Notes: generated from the sequence alone by a model not told the origin. Shown: positions 10,050 to 19,413, counted from the first letter of the stretch. The stretch: 64,000 nucleotides of DNA from Methylophilus medardensis (GCF_006363915.1 NZ_CP040946.1), one strand, 5' to 3'. Program-made: numbers and translations.

Positions 10050-10286
10050 TTAGTCAGCATTTGTTTTCATTGATCTTTTGTTACGGGAATAGATTGACCA
10101 AACAATTAAGAACAATATTGCTAAAGGGATAAGGACTACTAGCCAGTCTGATAGCAACCAGCGTTCCATGGGCTCGGATGGAAAGCTTTGAGCTAAAAAC
10201 TTACCACACCCACGCACGAGTAGTTGAATTACGAACTCCATTGGCTCAGCAAATACGTCCCCTTTGGATATATTTATTATATGCAC
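10050..10286 (-). CDS. Hypothetical single-pass membrane protein
   Basis: A 78-residue product with one strong hydrophobic segment (about residues 48-66, LVVLIPLAILFLIVWSIYS) followed by a basic tail. The GTG start at 10286 is preceded by AGGA at a suitable distance; ATG at 10241 is an alternative. No family recognised. It lies in an AT-rich, gene-poor gap between groSL and the Fdh4-like genes, on the same strand as the next small membrane protein, so a small two-gene unit is possible. Could be non-coding. Confidence 0.42.
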   Translation of the reverse strand: MHIINISKGDVFAEPMEFVIQLLVRGCGKFLAQSFPSEPMERWLLSDWLVVLIPLAILFLIVWSIYSRNKRSMKTNAD

Positions 10287-10408
10287 TGCAGCGATCCTAA
10301 TGGTTGAAGTAAAGGGCTGGCGACAATGTTAGCTCAGCCCACGTTATTCATAATGGACTATTTAAAGCGCATTTTCGCCAGTCCCGCTTGACTGATGGGT
10401 TCGGTGTT

Positions 10409-10696
10409 TTAATCATCGTTAATTCCCTCGTTCATTCCTTGGCTACCAATAGTTCGCCCCATGAAATCATCGGGTGGCGGTTGTTCATCGTGATATCTCC
10501 CTGCTGGTTTTTCATAAGGCCGATGAAAACCTATAACTATTAGTGCCCCCAAGAGTGGAATGAGCCAGACCAAAAGTAATTGTAAAAATCGCTGTTTTGT
10601 CGCGGATAAAGTGTCATTCCAAATCGACAAGCTCGCCTTTAAATTAAGCCACAAGATAGTTATTGCCAATAGGTTTAAAACTACTTCAACCAGCAT
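10409..10696 (-). CDS. Hypothetical two-pass membrane protein
   Basis: A 95-residue product with two hydrophobic segments (about residues 3-20 and 38-59) separated by a short polar loop, and a charged, proline-containing tail (HRPYEKPAGRYHDEQPPPDDF). This resembles the short membrane-anchor domains found in some phospholipase-D-like and stress-response proteins, but no firm family can be given. ATG at 10696 is used; TTG at 10699 is adjacent. No clear ribosome binding site is seen. Confidence 0.45.
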   Translation of the reverse strand: MLVEVVLNLLAITILWLNLKASLSIWNDTLSATKQRFLQLLLVWLIPLLGALIVIGFHRPYEKPAGRYHDEQPPPDDFMGRTIGSQGMNEGINDD

Positions 10697-10699
10697 CAA

Positions 10700-11240
10700 C
10701 AGTTAACAGAAAATATAGAGCCCCATCGGTCTCTAAAATAAAAATTGAAGATTTGATACGCATGGCTGTATTCATAGCCCCTTCTTGGTTTTATGGGTGG
10801 TGTGTCTCTTTAGTCAGCGACTAATATAGAAATAGCGCATGACCGTTTTTGCTGATTGTAGACCAAAGGCTCAAACTTTCCATAGAGCCTTGTACACGGA
10901 GGCAACTTGAAATAGTGATTGCCTAGCTAAGCACTTATCGTTCGATGTCGCGTGCCATCGCGGTTGACAGTGTGTTGTTTTTATTTGCATGCCCTCAAGT
11001 ATTGTCTGCCGATGACGAAATGAAGCTTGAGGGATACGCGATCTCAATTGCTGATGATCAGACTAACCGCATGTTTGCTGGAGTCTGTGCTGGTTTTCGG
11101 CACAACTGTACTCTAAAAATTCAGCATTTCTGTATCTGGTTTCATGGGGTTAAGTGGTCTACGATGCGATTCGTGGTTATTGCGTATTCACAAGCTGGCG
11201 TGCGTTAAGCCAGTCCATCATCTTCCAATCAGTAGGAACT
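10700..11240. other. Gene-poor AT-rich gap before the Fdh4-like gene
   Basis: About 540 bases without a gene I can support. A reading frame from 10945 to 11208 starts with a weakly hydrophobic stretch but has no ribosome binding site, unusual Cys/His-rich composition and no recognisable family; it looks like chance or a remnant. AGTAGGAACT ahead of 11241 is the likely ribosome binding site of the next gene. Confidence 0.4.
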
Positions 11241-13565
11241 ATGTCGCAACAAAAAGCCGTTATCAAACCGTATCATCACCCTGCCGCTGGTTGGGGTGCG
11301 TTGAAGCAGGTTGCTGCGCAGCTGGCGCTGCAAAAAATCCCGGTGAAGGGGGTAATGACGCTGCTCGCCCAGAATCAGCCGGATGGCTTTGATTGCCCGG
11401 GTTGTGCTTGGCCAGACAAGGAACATACCTCAACGTTTGAGTTTTGTGAAAACGGTGTAAAGGCGGTGGCGGCTGAGGCCACGGCCAAGCGTGTGCCGCC
11501 TGAATTTTTTGCGAAGCACACGGTGACTGAGTTGATGGGCTGGAGCGATTTTTCGCTCGAAAATGAGGGCCGGTTGACGCATCCGATGCGCTATAACCCG
11601 GCAACAGATAAGTATGAGGCGATTGAGTGGGATGATGCATTTGCGCTGATCTCTGTGCATTTGAATGGCTTGGATCACCCGGATCAAGCGGTGTTTTACA
11701 CTTCTGGCCGAGCTGGGAATGAAGCGGCTTTTCTGTATCAATTATTTGTCCGTGAATTTGGTACCAATAATTTTCCAGATTGTTCTAACCTTTGCCATGA
11801 ATCGACCAGTATTGCGTTACCGGCTACGGTAGGCATTGGCAAGGGCTCGGTGACTTTGCATGATTTCGAGCATGCCGACACCATTTTGATTTTTGGCCAG
11901 AACCCAGCGACCAACCATCCAAGGATGTTAGGGGAGCTGCGTGAGGCGGCGAAACGTGGCGCACGCATTGTCGCGATCAACCCATTAAAAGAGCGCGGAT
12001 TAGAGCGCTTTGCCGATCCGCAAAGCCCGTTTGATATGTTGTCTTTTAAAGGCAGCAAGATCAGTGACTTGTTTATCCAGCCGACGTTGGGCGGTGATCT
12101 GGCTTTGATTAAAGGCATGATCAAGTTCGTTATTCAGTGGGATGACGAGGCGCAGAAGCATGGCACCGAACGTGTGGTGGATGTTGATTTTATTACAGAG
12201 CATACCCGCCATTTTGAGTCGATTGCTGAAGATGCGCGCCAAGAAAGCTGGGATGTGATTGTGGCTGAATCTGGGGTGCCTTTGGCGCAGATTGAAGAGA
12301 TTGCGCGCATTTATGCGACCGGTGATCGCGTGATTTCGACCTGGGGCATGGGGCTGACGCAACACAAACATGGCGTGGCGACCATTAAAACATTGGTGAA
12401 CCTGATGTTGTTGCGCGGCAATATTGGCAAAGAGGGCGCAGGCCTGTGCCCGGTGCGCGGTCACAGCAATGTGCAGGGTAATCGCACCGTCGGCATTTAT
12501 GAAAAAATGCCAGTAGAGTTTTTAGAGAGTCTAGAGCGCGTCTTTGATATCAAGGTGCCCAGAACCCCAGGCTACGATGCCGTCGGAGCGATTCAGGCCA
12601 TGATTGATGGCCAGGCCAAAGTGTTTTTTGGTTTGGGCGGCAACTTTTCGATTGCGACGCCAGATACCGACCGCACCTGGGCGGGCATGCGCAATTGCGA
12701 TTTAACCGCCCATGTGACCACCAAGCTGAACCGCAGTCATTTGGTGCATGGCAAACAGGCCTTGATTTTACCGTGCCTCGGCCGCACCGAGATTGATACG
12801 CAAGCGTCGGGCCCGCAAGGCGTGACCGTTGAGGATTCGATGAGCATGGTGCATATCTCTTATGGCATGAATAAGCCCGCTTCACCGCATTTGTTGTCCG
12901 AACCGGCGATTGTGGCGCGCTTGGCGCACGCCACACTTAAAAACAGCAAAACACCTTGGCTGGAATTCATCAAAGATTACAGCAAGATTCGTGACATGAT
13001 TGAGCGCACCATGCCGGTGGCGTTTAAAGATTACAACCAACGCATTAAAACCCCGGGTGGCTTCCGTCTGCCGGTGCCTTCGAGCGAGCGTATTTGGAAT
13101 ACGCCATCGGGCAAAGCGGAGTTTAGCGTGCAGGCGATTCCGCAACACTCGCCGATTCATCAAGCCCGCGAGCAATATGGCGACCGGTTGTTTGTGCTGA
13201 TGACAACCCGTTCGCACGATCAATATAACACTACCATTTATGGCATGGATGACCGTTATCGCGGGGTGTTCGGCCAGCGTCGCGTGGTTTTTATGAACCC
13301 ACAAGACATCGCGCGCATGCATTTGCAGGCCGGTGACTGGGTGAATTTGGTCAGTGTTTGGCCAGATGGCATTTCTCGCCGTGCGAATCAGTTTTTAGTG
13401 GTTGCTTATGACATCCCGCCGGGTTGTTTGAGTGGTTACTATCCTGAGACCAATAACTTGGTGCCACTCGAAAGCATCGCGGATGATTCACGCACCCCGA
13501 CCTCAAAATCGATTCCCGTGATTCTGGAGAAAACCAACGCACCAGAGGTCGTCCATGCTGCGTGA
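11241..13565 (+). CDS. fdh4A: Molybdopterin oxidoreductase, Fdh4A/YdeP-like formate dehydrogenase
   Basis: A 774-residue molybdopterin-dependent oxidoreductase of the FdhF/YdeP type. The N-terminal motif GFDCPGCAWPD with a further Cys at FEFCENG, the segment SNLCHESTS (likely contributing a molybdenum ligand, inference), ILIFGQNPATNHPRML, and the C-terminal molydopterin dinucleotide binding domain (TTRSHDQYNTTIYG onward) fit this group. In methylotrophs an enzyme of this type, Fdh4A, with a small partner Fdh4B, is a formate dehydrogenase completing oxidation of C1 units to CO2. The downstream overlapping small gene matches that layout. The ATG at 11241 with AGGA upstream gives a length close to YdeP (759). 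Substrate is inferred from context. Confidence 0.8.
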   Translation: MSQQKAVIKPYHHPAAGWGALKQVAAQLALQKIPVKGVMTLLAQNQPDGFDCPGCAWPDKEHTSTFEFCENGVKAVAAEATAKRVPPEFFAKHTVTELMGWSDFSLENEGRLTHPMRYNPATDKYEAIEWDDAFALISVHLNGLDHPDQAVFYTSGRAGNEAAFLYQLFVREFGTNNFPDCSNLCHESTSIALPATVGIGKGSVTLHDFEHADTILIFGQNPATNHPRMLGELREAAKRGARIVAINPLKERGLERFADPQSPFDMLSFKGSKISDLFIQPTLGGDLALIKGMIKFVIQWDDEAQKHGTERVVDVDFITEHTRHFESIAEDARQESWDVIVAESGVPLAQIEEIARIYATGDRVISTWGMGLTQHKHGVATIKTLVNLMLLRGNIGKEGAGLCPVRGHSNVQGNRTVGIYEKMPVEFLESLERVFDIKVPRTPGYDAVGAIQAMIDGQAKVFFGLGGNFSIATPDTDRTWAGMRNCDLTAHVTTKLNRSHLVHGKQALILPCLGRTEIDTQASGPQGVTVEDSMSMVHISYGMNKPASPHLLSEPAIVARLAHATLKNSKTPWLEFIKDYSKIRDMIERTMPVAFKDYNQRIKTPGGFRLPVPSSERIWNTPSGKAEFSVQAIPQHSPIHQAREQYGDRLFVLMTTRSHDQYNTTIYGMDDRYRGVFGQRRVVFMNPQDIARMHLQAGDWVNLVSVWPDGISRRANQFLVVAYDIPPGCLSGYYPETNNLVPLESIADDSRTPTSKSIPVILEKTNAPEVVHAA

Positions 13566-13893
13566 GTATGATGATGTGTCTGCAAATGCAGGTTTGCAGC
13601 ATGAGGCGGATGTAGAGGCAGGCTTTCTGGCGGACTATGTGCCGTTGGATCAAAGCACCGTATTGATGTTGGGTATCCTTGAGTTGCTGCACGCTGAACA
13701 CAAGGCGGGCCGGGCACAGGTTTCGTTGGCGGTGCTCTGCAAGCGTTTGGGCATCCGCATGAGCACCTTGCAGCGTTTGATGACCGCACTCAGCGAGCAA
13801 ACGCTGGTCGAGGTGTTTACGCAAAAGGCGCGTTTGGTAGCGACATTAACTGCCGCCGGACAAGACGTCGCGCAGGCTTTGCAAACGGCGTAA
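13555..13893 (+). CDS. fdh4B: Small partner protein of the Fdh4-like oxidoreductase
   Basis: A 112-residue soluble protein whose ATG lies inside the end of the preceding gene (11-base overlap), indicating translational coupling. The C-terminal half (about 45-110) looks like a winged helix-turn-helix (VSLAVLCKRLGIRMSTLQRL then a beta-hairpin-like LVEVFTQKARLVATLT). In methylotrophs the second gene of fdh4 is a small protein of unknown biochemical role; position and size, rather than a recognised sequence signature, are the basis for this call. It could equally be a local regulator. Confidence 0.6.
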   Translation: MLREYDDVSANAGLQHEADVEAGFLADYVPLDQSTVLMLGILELLHAEHKAGRAQVSLAVLCKRLGIRMSTLQRLMTALSEQTLVEVFTQKARLVATLTAAGQDVAQALQTA

Positions 13894-13981
13894 GCACGGC
13901 GCGCTCCACCGTCCGCCTCGAATCTCGGCGCTAGCGTATAATCGTTGTTATTCCCTCAATTAACCCTTCCGCCAGCCCACC

Positions 13982-15445
13982 ATGAAGCTTTATGTCTCGT
14001 TTGCCGCCCGCATTCGCGCAATGATCGATGAAGGCGTGTTGCGACCTGGGGAGAAGGTGTTCTCGGTCAGGCAGGCCAGCCAACAATACGGGCTGAGTAT
14101 AAGCACCGTGTTGCGCAGTTATTTGCTGTTAGAGCAAGAGGGCGTCATCAGCAGCCATCCACAATCCGGTTATTACGTCACCCCACGCAAACGCTTGCAG
14201 CAAAAGCAAGGCTCGCCTTTGGCAAAAGACCTCAATTTGTCTGAGGTGGATGCGAGTAAGCTGGTGCTCACCACCCTAAAATCGATCCGCGAATTTGGTA
14301 CCGTGCCTTTGGGCTCGCCGTTTCCTGATCCGCAATTGTTTCCCCTCAAACGCATTCATCAGTATGAAAAAGCCCTCACCGATGATGGTGGTGAGTGGGG
14401 CGTGTTGAGTGACTTGCCGCCTGGCAATGAAATGTTGCGCCAACAAATTGCACGCCGCTATCTCGCGCTGGGCATGCATGCCTCGCCCGACGATATTGTC
14501 ATCACACACGGTGCAACCGAGGCGATCACACTGTGCCTGCAAGCGGTGGCAAAGCCTGGGGATGCGATTGCGATGGAGTCGCCCGGTTATTATGCTTTGG
14601 CGCATACTGTCGAGCGGCTGGGGATGAAGGTGGTTGAGGTACGTACTGATCCGACATCTGGTATCGCGCTCGATGCCCTGCGCGCCGTGTGCGCCAATGT
14701 GCGCATCGCAGCGGTGATTTTGACCACCAACTTTCAAAACCCGCTGGGTTTTGTCATGCCCCCAACTAAAAAACAAGCGTTGGTGGCGTTTTTGGCCGAA
14801 CAGCAGATTCCGTTGATTGAGGATGATGTTTACAGCGAGCTGTATTTTAGCGAGCAGGCGCCTTTGCCAGCCAAAGCCTATGACTACAGCGGCATGGTGT
14901 TGCATTGCGCGTCTTTTTCTAAGTCGCTGGCCCCCGGCTATCGGGTGGGCTGGACTAGCGCTGGGCGTTATCGAGGGGAGGTCGAGCGGCTGATGTTTTT
15001 GAGTAGTTTGTCATTGGCCTCGGCGCCGCAAATTGCCATTGCCAAGTTTATGCAACGCGATAGCTACGAGCAGCATCTTAAACAGTTGCGCCATACCTTG
15101 CGCTCTAATTACATATTAATACGCAATGTGCTTGAACAAAGCTTTCCGGTGGGGACAGAGTTTTCTGAGCCCCAAGGCGGATATGTGATTTGGGTCAAAC
15201 TGCCCCCAGCCTTGGATGCATTGCAGTTATACCGCGCAGCCATTGATAACGGCATTACCGTCGCGCCGGGCACTATTTTTTCACGAACAAAAGAGCATAC
15301 GCATTATATTCGTCTCAATTTTAGTCATTTGTGGACACTGGCGATTGAACAAGCCGTGCGTGAGGTGGGGGCCCTGGCGTGCGCGTTGTTGCGTTCAGAA
15401 AAGCCCAAGCAGGTTGGCCGGCTAAACGAACCATCTGCCGATTAA
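13982..15445 (+). CDS. MocR/PdxR-type GntR regulator with aminotransferase domain
   Basis: A 487-residue fusion: an N-terminal GntR winged helix (about 1-70, FSVRQASQQYGLSISTVLRSY) and a C-terminal fold-type I aminotransferase domain (about 100-465). The PLP-binding Lys is in SFSKSLAPGYRVGW (about residue 315), and LTTNFQNPLGFVMP and EDDVYSELYF are typical. MocR proteins use PLP or PLP adducts as effector to control genes for vitamin B6, GABA or amino acid metabolism. TATAAT at 13937 is a possible -10 box. The target is not visible: the gene neither overlaps nor diverges from an obvious metabolic operon. Confidence 0.88.
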   Translation: MKLYVSFAARIRAMIDEGVLRPGEKVFSVRQASQQYGLSISTVLRSYLLLEQEGVISSHPQSGYYVTPRKRLQQKQGSPLAKDLNLSEVDASKLVLTTLKSIREFGTVPLGSPFPDPQLFPLKRIHQYEKALTDDGGEWGVLSDLPPGNEMLRQQIARRYLALGMHASPDDIVITHGATEAITLCLQAVAKPGDAIAMESPGYYALAHTVERLGMKVVEVRTDPTSGIALDALRAVCANVRIAAVILTTNFQNPLGFVMPPTKKQALVAFLAEQQIPLIEDDVYSELYFSEQAPLPAKAYDYSGMVLHCASFSKSLAPGYRVGWTSAGRYRGEVERLMFLSSLSLASAPQIAIAKFMQRDSYEQHLKQLRHTLRSNYILIRNVLEQSFPVGTEFSEPQGGYVIWVKLPPALDALQLYRAAIDNGITVAPGTIFSRTKEHTHYIRLNFSHLWTLAIEQAVREVGALACALLRSEKPKQVGRLNEPSAD

Positions 15446-15496
15446 CGCTTGCCGCGGCTGGCCTTATGTTTTAGAAAAGTAAATGGTAGCGCGGCA

Positions 15497-17413
15497 TCAA
15501 GCTTGCATAGTCAAGTGGTTATTCGCCTCGGCCAAATACGGCTGAATACGTTCTTTAGGCATCGGTTTGGCAAAGTAATAGCCTTGCACTAACTGGCAAC
15601 CCATGGCACGTAAAAATGCAACCTGACTCTCGGTCTCGGCGCCTTCTGCCACACACTCCATATGCATGCCTTGGCAAAGCGTCAGAATTGAGCGCACGAT
15701 GGTTTGGCTGGTGGTATTGGTCTCAATATCTTTTACAAAGCTGCGGTCAATTTTCAGTTTATCCAACGGCAAGCTTTGCACGTGGCTGAGGCTTGAATAT
15801 CCAGTACCAAAATCATCCAGCGCCACTTTGGCGCCAGCACGGCGCAGTAGGCTAATATTTTCTCTAGCGGTTTCAAAGTCCTGCAATAAGGCGGTTTCTG
15901 TGATTTCAAACACAAATCGATCCGGCGCCAGTTGGCTGCTTAACATCATCTCAATCAATGCATGAATCACGCCCTGATTGATCACATCATAGGCAGACAA
16001 ATTGAATGATAGGCGTATCGTGGCTGGCCAGTGGGCCATCTCCGCCATTGAGCTGCGAAACAGCAGCTTGGTGATGTCGGCAATCATGCCCAAACTTTCG
16101 GCCACTGGAATAAACATGGCTGGCGACACCGCGCCGATGGTGGGGCTTTGCCAGCGCGCCAGACTTTCAAAGGCAGATACTTCACCCGTTTTAAGGTCGA
16201 TAATCGGTTGAAAAACGGGATAAAGCTCAGCTTCGATATCGGCCGTGCGCAAGGCCTGATCAATATGATTCAGTTGCATGCGCGCTTGCTCTAGGGTGTC
16301 AGAGTAAATTTCGAGGTTGCCGCGGCCAGTGCGTTTTACGTGATACAACGCAAAGTCGGCATGCTCATATAATTGTTGTGCCGTGACCAGATCGTCGCAG
16401 GCAATACAAGCGCCCATCGAGGCCTTGACCTTAATCAACAGACCATCCACGCTAATCGGCTGCGAAATGGCTTGGTTGATATCATGTGCAACTTGCTTGA
16501 GCAGGCCGTGGTCTGCATCTGTGAGCAAATGAAAAGCAAACTCATCGCCCCCGAGTCGATAAAAGCACACTTGATTCGGTCTGACTTGCGCCAGCCGCTT
16601 ACCAACCTCAATTAACACTACATCGCCAATATGATGGCCGTGCACATCATTGACTGGCTTAAAGTTGTCGAGGTCTAAAATACCCACAGCAAAGCATGCG
16701 TCCGTTTGTTTTGCCAGCATCAGCTGCTGGTCGACCTGCACAAAAAACTGCCGCCGGTTGGGCAGATGTGTCAGCACATCCTGATTGGCCAAACGCTGAT
16801 TGTCTTTTGACAGTGCCTGCGAGGCATGGTTAGCGTTTACCCATTTATCAAACATGGTGGTGCTGCCACGCATGGTGATCAGCATGCCCACCTCAAACAC
16901 CAAAATCAGCAAGGTCATCAGGTGCGCATGTTCAAAGTCGCCGCGATAGATGCACGCGATTGCCGACGAAATCATCATCAGATTGAAGGCATAAGCGGCA
17001 GGGCCCAGCTTGCTTAACATGAAGGCGAAACAGAAACCGTACAGCGCGTTGAAAAAGATGAGGAAGTAATGACCGAAGGTGTCAGTGAGGGGGAATAAAT
17101 AAACGCTACGCCAAAAAGTAAAAAATCCCGCCACAATAAAAACGATAGAGGCGATCTCGAGTCGTTTGCGGATGTTTTCGATGCTGGGTTGTTCGTCGCG
17201 GTGCGAGAACCAATAAAACAACAAACAACAACCGACCAGAATCCTGATCAAGGGCGTTGCGATTGACAATGACCAATGCACCTGGGCATGCAACACAACC
17301 ATTTGGATACTGATCGCACTGATGGCGGTGAATAACGCGACGGGCACATCCTCAAGCAGGCTGTTGTAGCGCGCTCGGAGCACTTCAGGGCTGGTCGTTT
17401 TAAAAAATGGCAT
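15497..17413 (-). CDS. Membrane-bound GGDEF-EAL protein
   Basis: A 638-residue cyclic-di-GMP turnover protein. The first 190 residues contain about six hydrophobic segments forming an integral membrane sensor domain. The GGDEF domain (about 205-365) has an intact RLGGDEFAF active site but its RPNQ upstream replaces the RxxD inhibitory site, so product inhibition is probably absent. The EAL domain (about 385-625) keeps the expected residues: FESLARW, FNLSAYD, FEITET, DDFGTGYSSL, KIDRSF, AEGAETE and QGYYFAKP. It may therefore both make and degrade c-di-GMP. It stands alone, divergent from the sigma factor operon. Confidence 0.93.
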   Translation of the reverse strand: MPFFKTTSPEVLRARYNSLLEDVPVALFTAISAISIQMVVLHAQVHWSLSIATPLIRILVGCCLLFYWFSHRDEQPSIENIRKRLEIASIVFIVAGFFTFWRSVYLFPLTDTFGHYFLIFFNALYGFCFAFMLSKLGPAAYAFNLMMISSAIACIYRGDFEHAHLMTLLILVFEVGMLITMRGSTTMFDKWVNANHASQALSKDNQRLANQDVLTHLPNRRQFFVQVDQQLMLAKQTDACFAVGILDLDNFKPVNDVHGHHIGDVVLIEVGKRLAQVRPNQVCFYRLGGDEFAFHLLTDADHGLLKQVAHDINQAISQPISVDGLLIKVKASMGACIACDDLVTAQQLYEHADFALYHVKRTGRGNLEIYSDTLEQARMQLNHIDQALRTADIEAELYPVFQPIIDLKTGEVSAFESLARWQSPTIGAVSPAMFIPVAESLGMIADITKLLFRSSMAEMAHWPATIRLSFNLSAYDVINQGVIHALIEMMLSSQLAPDRFVFEITETALLQDFETARENISLLRRAGAKVALDDFGTGYSSLSHVQSLPLDKLKIDRSFVKDIETNTTSQTIVRSILTLCQGMHMECVAEGAETESQVAFLRAMGCQLVQGYYFAKPMPKERIQPYLAEANNHLTMQA

Positions 17414-17731
17414 TGCTTTTTTGAATAATTATTATCTAAATACTGACCCAATAGTAAGCGTGTCTAAACAGGTTTGATTCGGTAAACACAGCCCTTAAAG
17501 CTTGCCAATTTTGCCAATGGCCTGCAACCAAGCGCTGGCAACAAAGCGTTGCTTGCGTGCTTTTGCTGCGGTTCACTGCTACGTCAATTTTACTTTTATT
17601 TCAATTATATTGGCTGGTTTATTGCAGCCATTTTTCTAAAAAACGGTTCAAATAAGCCGACGGCGAAGCCGTTTGCGCGCACCCGATACATTTTTTTAAT
17701 TGAGAATCAATCTCTTATCAAAAAGCGCAGT
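17414..17731. other. Divergent intergenic region upstream of the first sigma factor gene
   Basis: No gene seen. It contains a short GC hairpin (GGCTTC/GAAGCC-like, around 17658-17672) and at 17701-17715 TGAGAATCAATCTCT, which has a GAGA-N5-TCTC symmetry and weak resemblance to a Fur box (10 of 14 positions of the 7-1-7 form). I regard the Fur reading as possible, not established. Confidence 0.3.
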
Positions 17732-17748
17732 CATGGCATGTGTTTTGC
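17732..17748 (+). promoter_or_regulatory. Sigma-54-like -24/-12 motif upstream of the first sigma factor gene
   Basis: CATGGCATGTGTTTTGC followed by A contains TGGCATG-N4-TTGCA, the spacing and sequence of an RpoN promoter (consensus TGGCACG-N4-TTGCW). Initiation would fall near 17760, leaving room for the ribosome binding region before the ATG at 17784. A nearly identical 17-mer lies before the second sigma gene (45924-45940). Confidence 0.5.
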
Positions 17749-17783
17749 AAATCATCAGACTATTCAAAGTAGGGTGGTGACAT

Positions 17784-18284
17784 ATGAGCGAGACACTGGC
17801 TTGGTGCGGCATTGATTTAACCTGGGCGTACAGCGACGTCTTGCGTCGCATTGGTCGTCGTACCGCTTGCGTGCAGCGGGCTAAAGATATTTTGCACGAC
17901 GCATTGGTGTTCTTTGCAGTGTCAAATCATCCTGCGCGTGAAGCGTCGCCACAAGCGTATTTGAATGGCATCGTGAATCATCTGATGGTGGATGAGTTTC
18001 GCCACCGCACCCGTTTTGTGGAAGAGGATCAGATTGATGAAGCGGCACTGATTCTTGAGTGCTCGCCCGAACAACTCTATGAAACGCGGCAAAAGCTGCA
18101 ATATTTGCAGCGCGTGGTGGATGCATTGCCTGAAAAATGTCGGCAAGTATTTTGGCTTTTTCACGTCGATGAAATGAAGCAGCGTGAGATTGCCGAGCAG
18201 CTAAATATCAGCACCAACATGGTTGAAAAACACTTGATTCGCGCCATGTTGGATATCCGCGCCTTTCAACAGGCGATGCATTAA
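17784..18284 (+). CDS. FecI-type ECF sigma factor (module 1)
   Basis: A 166-residue extracytoplasmic-function sigma factor. Region 2 is around AKDILHDALVFF (about residues 33-45) and region 4 around LPEKCRQVFWLFHVDEMKQREIAEQLNIS followed by MVEKHLIRAML (about 114-160), the typical FecI-group ending. It should direct RNA polymerase to the downstream receptor and related promoters when released or activated by FecR. The start MSETLAWCGIDLTWAY aligns residue by residue with the second module's MDKTMYWCGINLQWAY. The anti-sigma gene begins 15 bases later. Confidence 0.93.
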   Translation: MSETLAWCGIDLTWAYSDVLRRIGRRTACVQRAKDILHDALVFFAVSNHPAREASPQAYLNGIVNHLMVDEFRHRTRFVEEDQIDEAALILECSPEQLYETRQKLQYLQRVVDALPEKCRQVFWLFHVDEMKQREIAEQLNISTNMVEKHLIRAMLDIRAFQQAMH

Positions 18285-18299
18285 TGCCTTTTGTCGCCC

Positions 18300-19322
18300 A
18301 TGGCTAAACCGCTCACCCTGAGTGAGATCGCAGCCCGCTGGTATTTGCGGATGCGTGAGCACGCTAACAAGCAGCGGACAAACGAACGCCATGCGTTTGA
18401 GCAATGGCTGGCCGATGACCCGCGCCATGGTGCCGAATACGACAGCATCGCCCGTGCCATGCGCCAGCTCGATTCAACCGAGGGATTATCTAGTCTTGCG
18501 CAGGCAGCCGAGCAGCATACGTTTTTAACCAGCGAGACCCGCCGCAAAGCCAAACAACGCCGTCTGGCGCACTTGATGGTGGTCTGTTTTATCGGCCTAG
18601 CCGGCTTTTTTTCGCACCAGCAATATCAAGTCTGGCAAGCCGCCCCTGTGATGCAACTGGCCGCCCAAAACCCGGTTGGTCAAATCGTGACTAGAACCTT
18701 AGATGATGGCAGCAAGGTGACCCTGAGCGCCAAGAGTGATATGGAAATCACCTATTATCGCCACCAGCGCCATGTGCTGCTCAAAGAAGGTGAAGCCATT
18801 TTTGAGGTGACCAAAGATCCCGAGCGTCCGTTTGTGGTTGAAACCGATACCGCCAAAGTCACTGTGTTGGGCACGCGTTTTGCCGTGAACCGCTTGCAGC
18901 AATTGGTGCGTGTAAGTGTGGATCATGGGCTGGTCAGAGTGGAGGCCAAGGTTGACGCCAACGGTGAGGCCGCGACAACACTGCCTGAAAATCCGCCCAG
19001 CATAGCGCGCGAGATCACCAATGGCCAGGTGCTTGAAGTGTATGCGAACCATGCCATGGTGTTGGTCAACCGCCCAGCGTCGGATGCTTTTGCATTTCTT
19101 AAAGGGCGGCTGGTGTTTGATCGGGCGGATACCAATGAAATTGCCGATACCGTTTCACGCTATCGTCAAAAACCGGTGCAATCCCAAGGCAAGCAGGTGC
19201 GCAACATTTCAGCCGATATTAATATTCAAGATATTGATCAGTTCTTGCATGGGCTGCCCAATGTCGCGCCGGTTAAACTGCAAGACACCGCGCAATACAC
19301 TCTTCTTAAAGCACAACATTAA
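18300..19322 (+). CDS. FecR-type anti-sigma/signal transducer (module 1)
   Basis: A 340-residue inner-membrane regulator. The cytoplasmic N-terminal domain has the DUF4880 motif AARWYLRMREH...FEQWLADDPRHGAEY (about residues 10-50), one transmembrane segment follows (about 90-112), then the periplasmic FecR domain with EGEAIFEVTKDPERPFVVET and AKVTVLGTRFAVN, and a C-terminal STN-like domain (about 265-335). In the Fec paradigm this domain contacts the signalling domain of the receptor and passes the signal to the sigma factor. A terminator follows the gene, so the receptor is transcribed separately. Confidence 0.92.
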   Translation: MAKPLTLSEIAARWYLRMREHANKQRTNERHAFEQWLADDPRHGAEYDSIARAMRQLDSTEGLSSLAQAAEQHTFLTSETRRKAKQRRLAHLMVVCFIGLAGFFSHQQYQVWQAAPVMQLAAQNPVGQIVTRTLDDGSKVTLSAKSDMEITYYRHQRHVLLKEGEAIFEVTKDPERPFVVETDTAKVTVLGTRFAVNRLQQLVRVSVDHGLVRVEAKVDANGEAATTLPENPPSIAREITNGQVLEVYANHAMVLVNRPASDAFAFLKGRLVFDRADTNEIADTVSRYRQKPVQSQGKQVRNISADINIQDIDQFLHGLPNVAPVKLQDTAQYTLLKAQH

Positions 19323-19337
19323 TCCCACCGAATCTAG

Positions 19338-19359
19338 GCGCCCCACGGGCGCTTTTTTT
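19338..19359 (+). terminator. Terminator after the first fecIR pair
   Basis: GCGCCC-CAC-GGGCGC (19338-19352) is a perfect 6-bp GC stem followed by seven T. It separates the sigma/anti-sigma unit from the receptor gene, which implies that the receptor has its own promoter. Confidence 0.85.
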
Positions 19360-19413
19360 ATGCCTCACTCGGCGTGGCTCCCAGCCAAATCTCCGCAATA
19401 GCACCGCCTTAAA

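Noticed and set aside
10945..11208. Possible 87-residue protein with signal-like start
   Set aside because: No ribosome binding site, no lipobox or clear cleavage site, odd Cys/His-rich composition and no recognisable family; listed only as part of the gap.
17701..17715. Fur box upstream of the first sigma factor
   Set aside because: Only about 10 of 14 positions agree and the second half is poor; the equivalent region of module 2 has nothing similar. Kept as a weak possibility in the intergenic entry.
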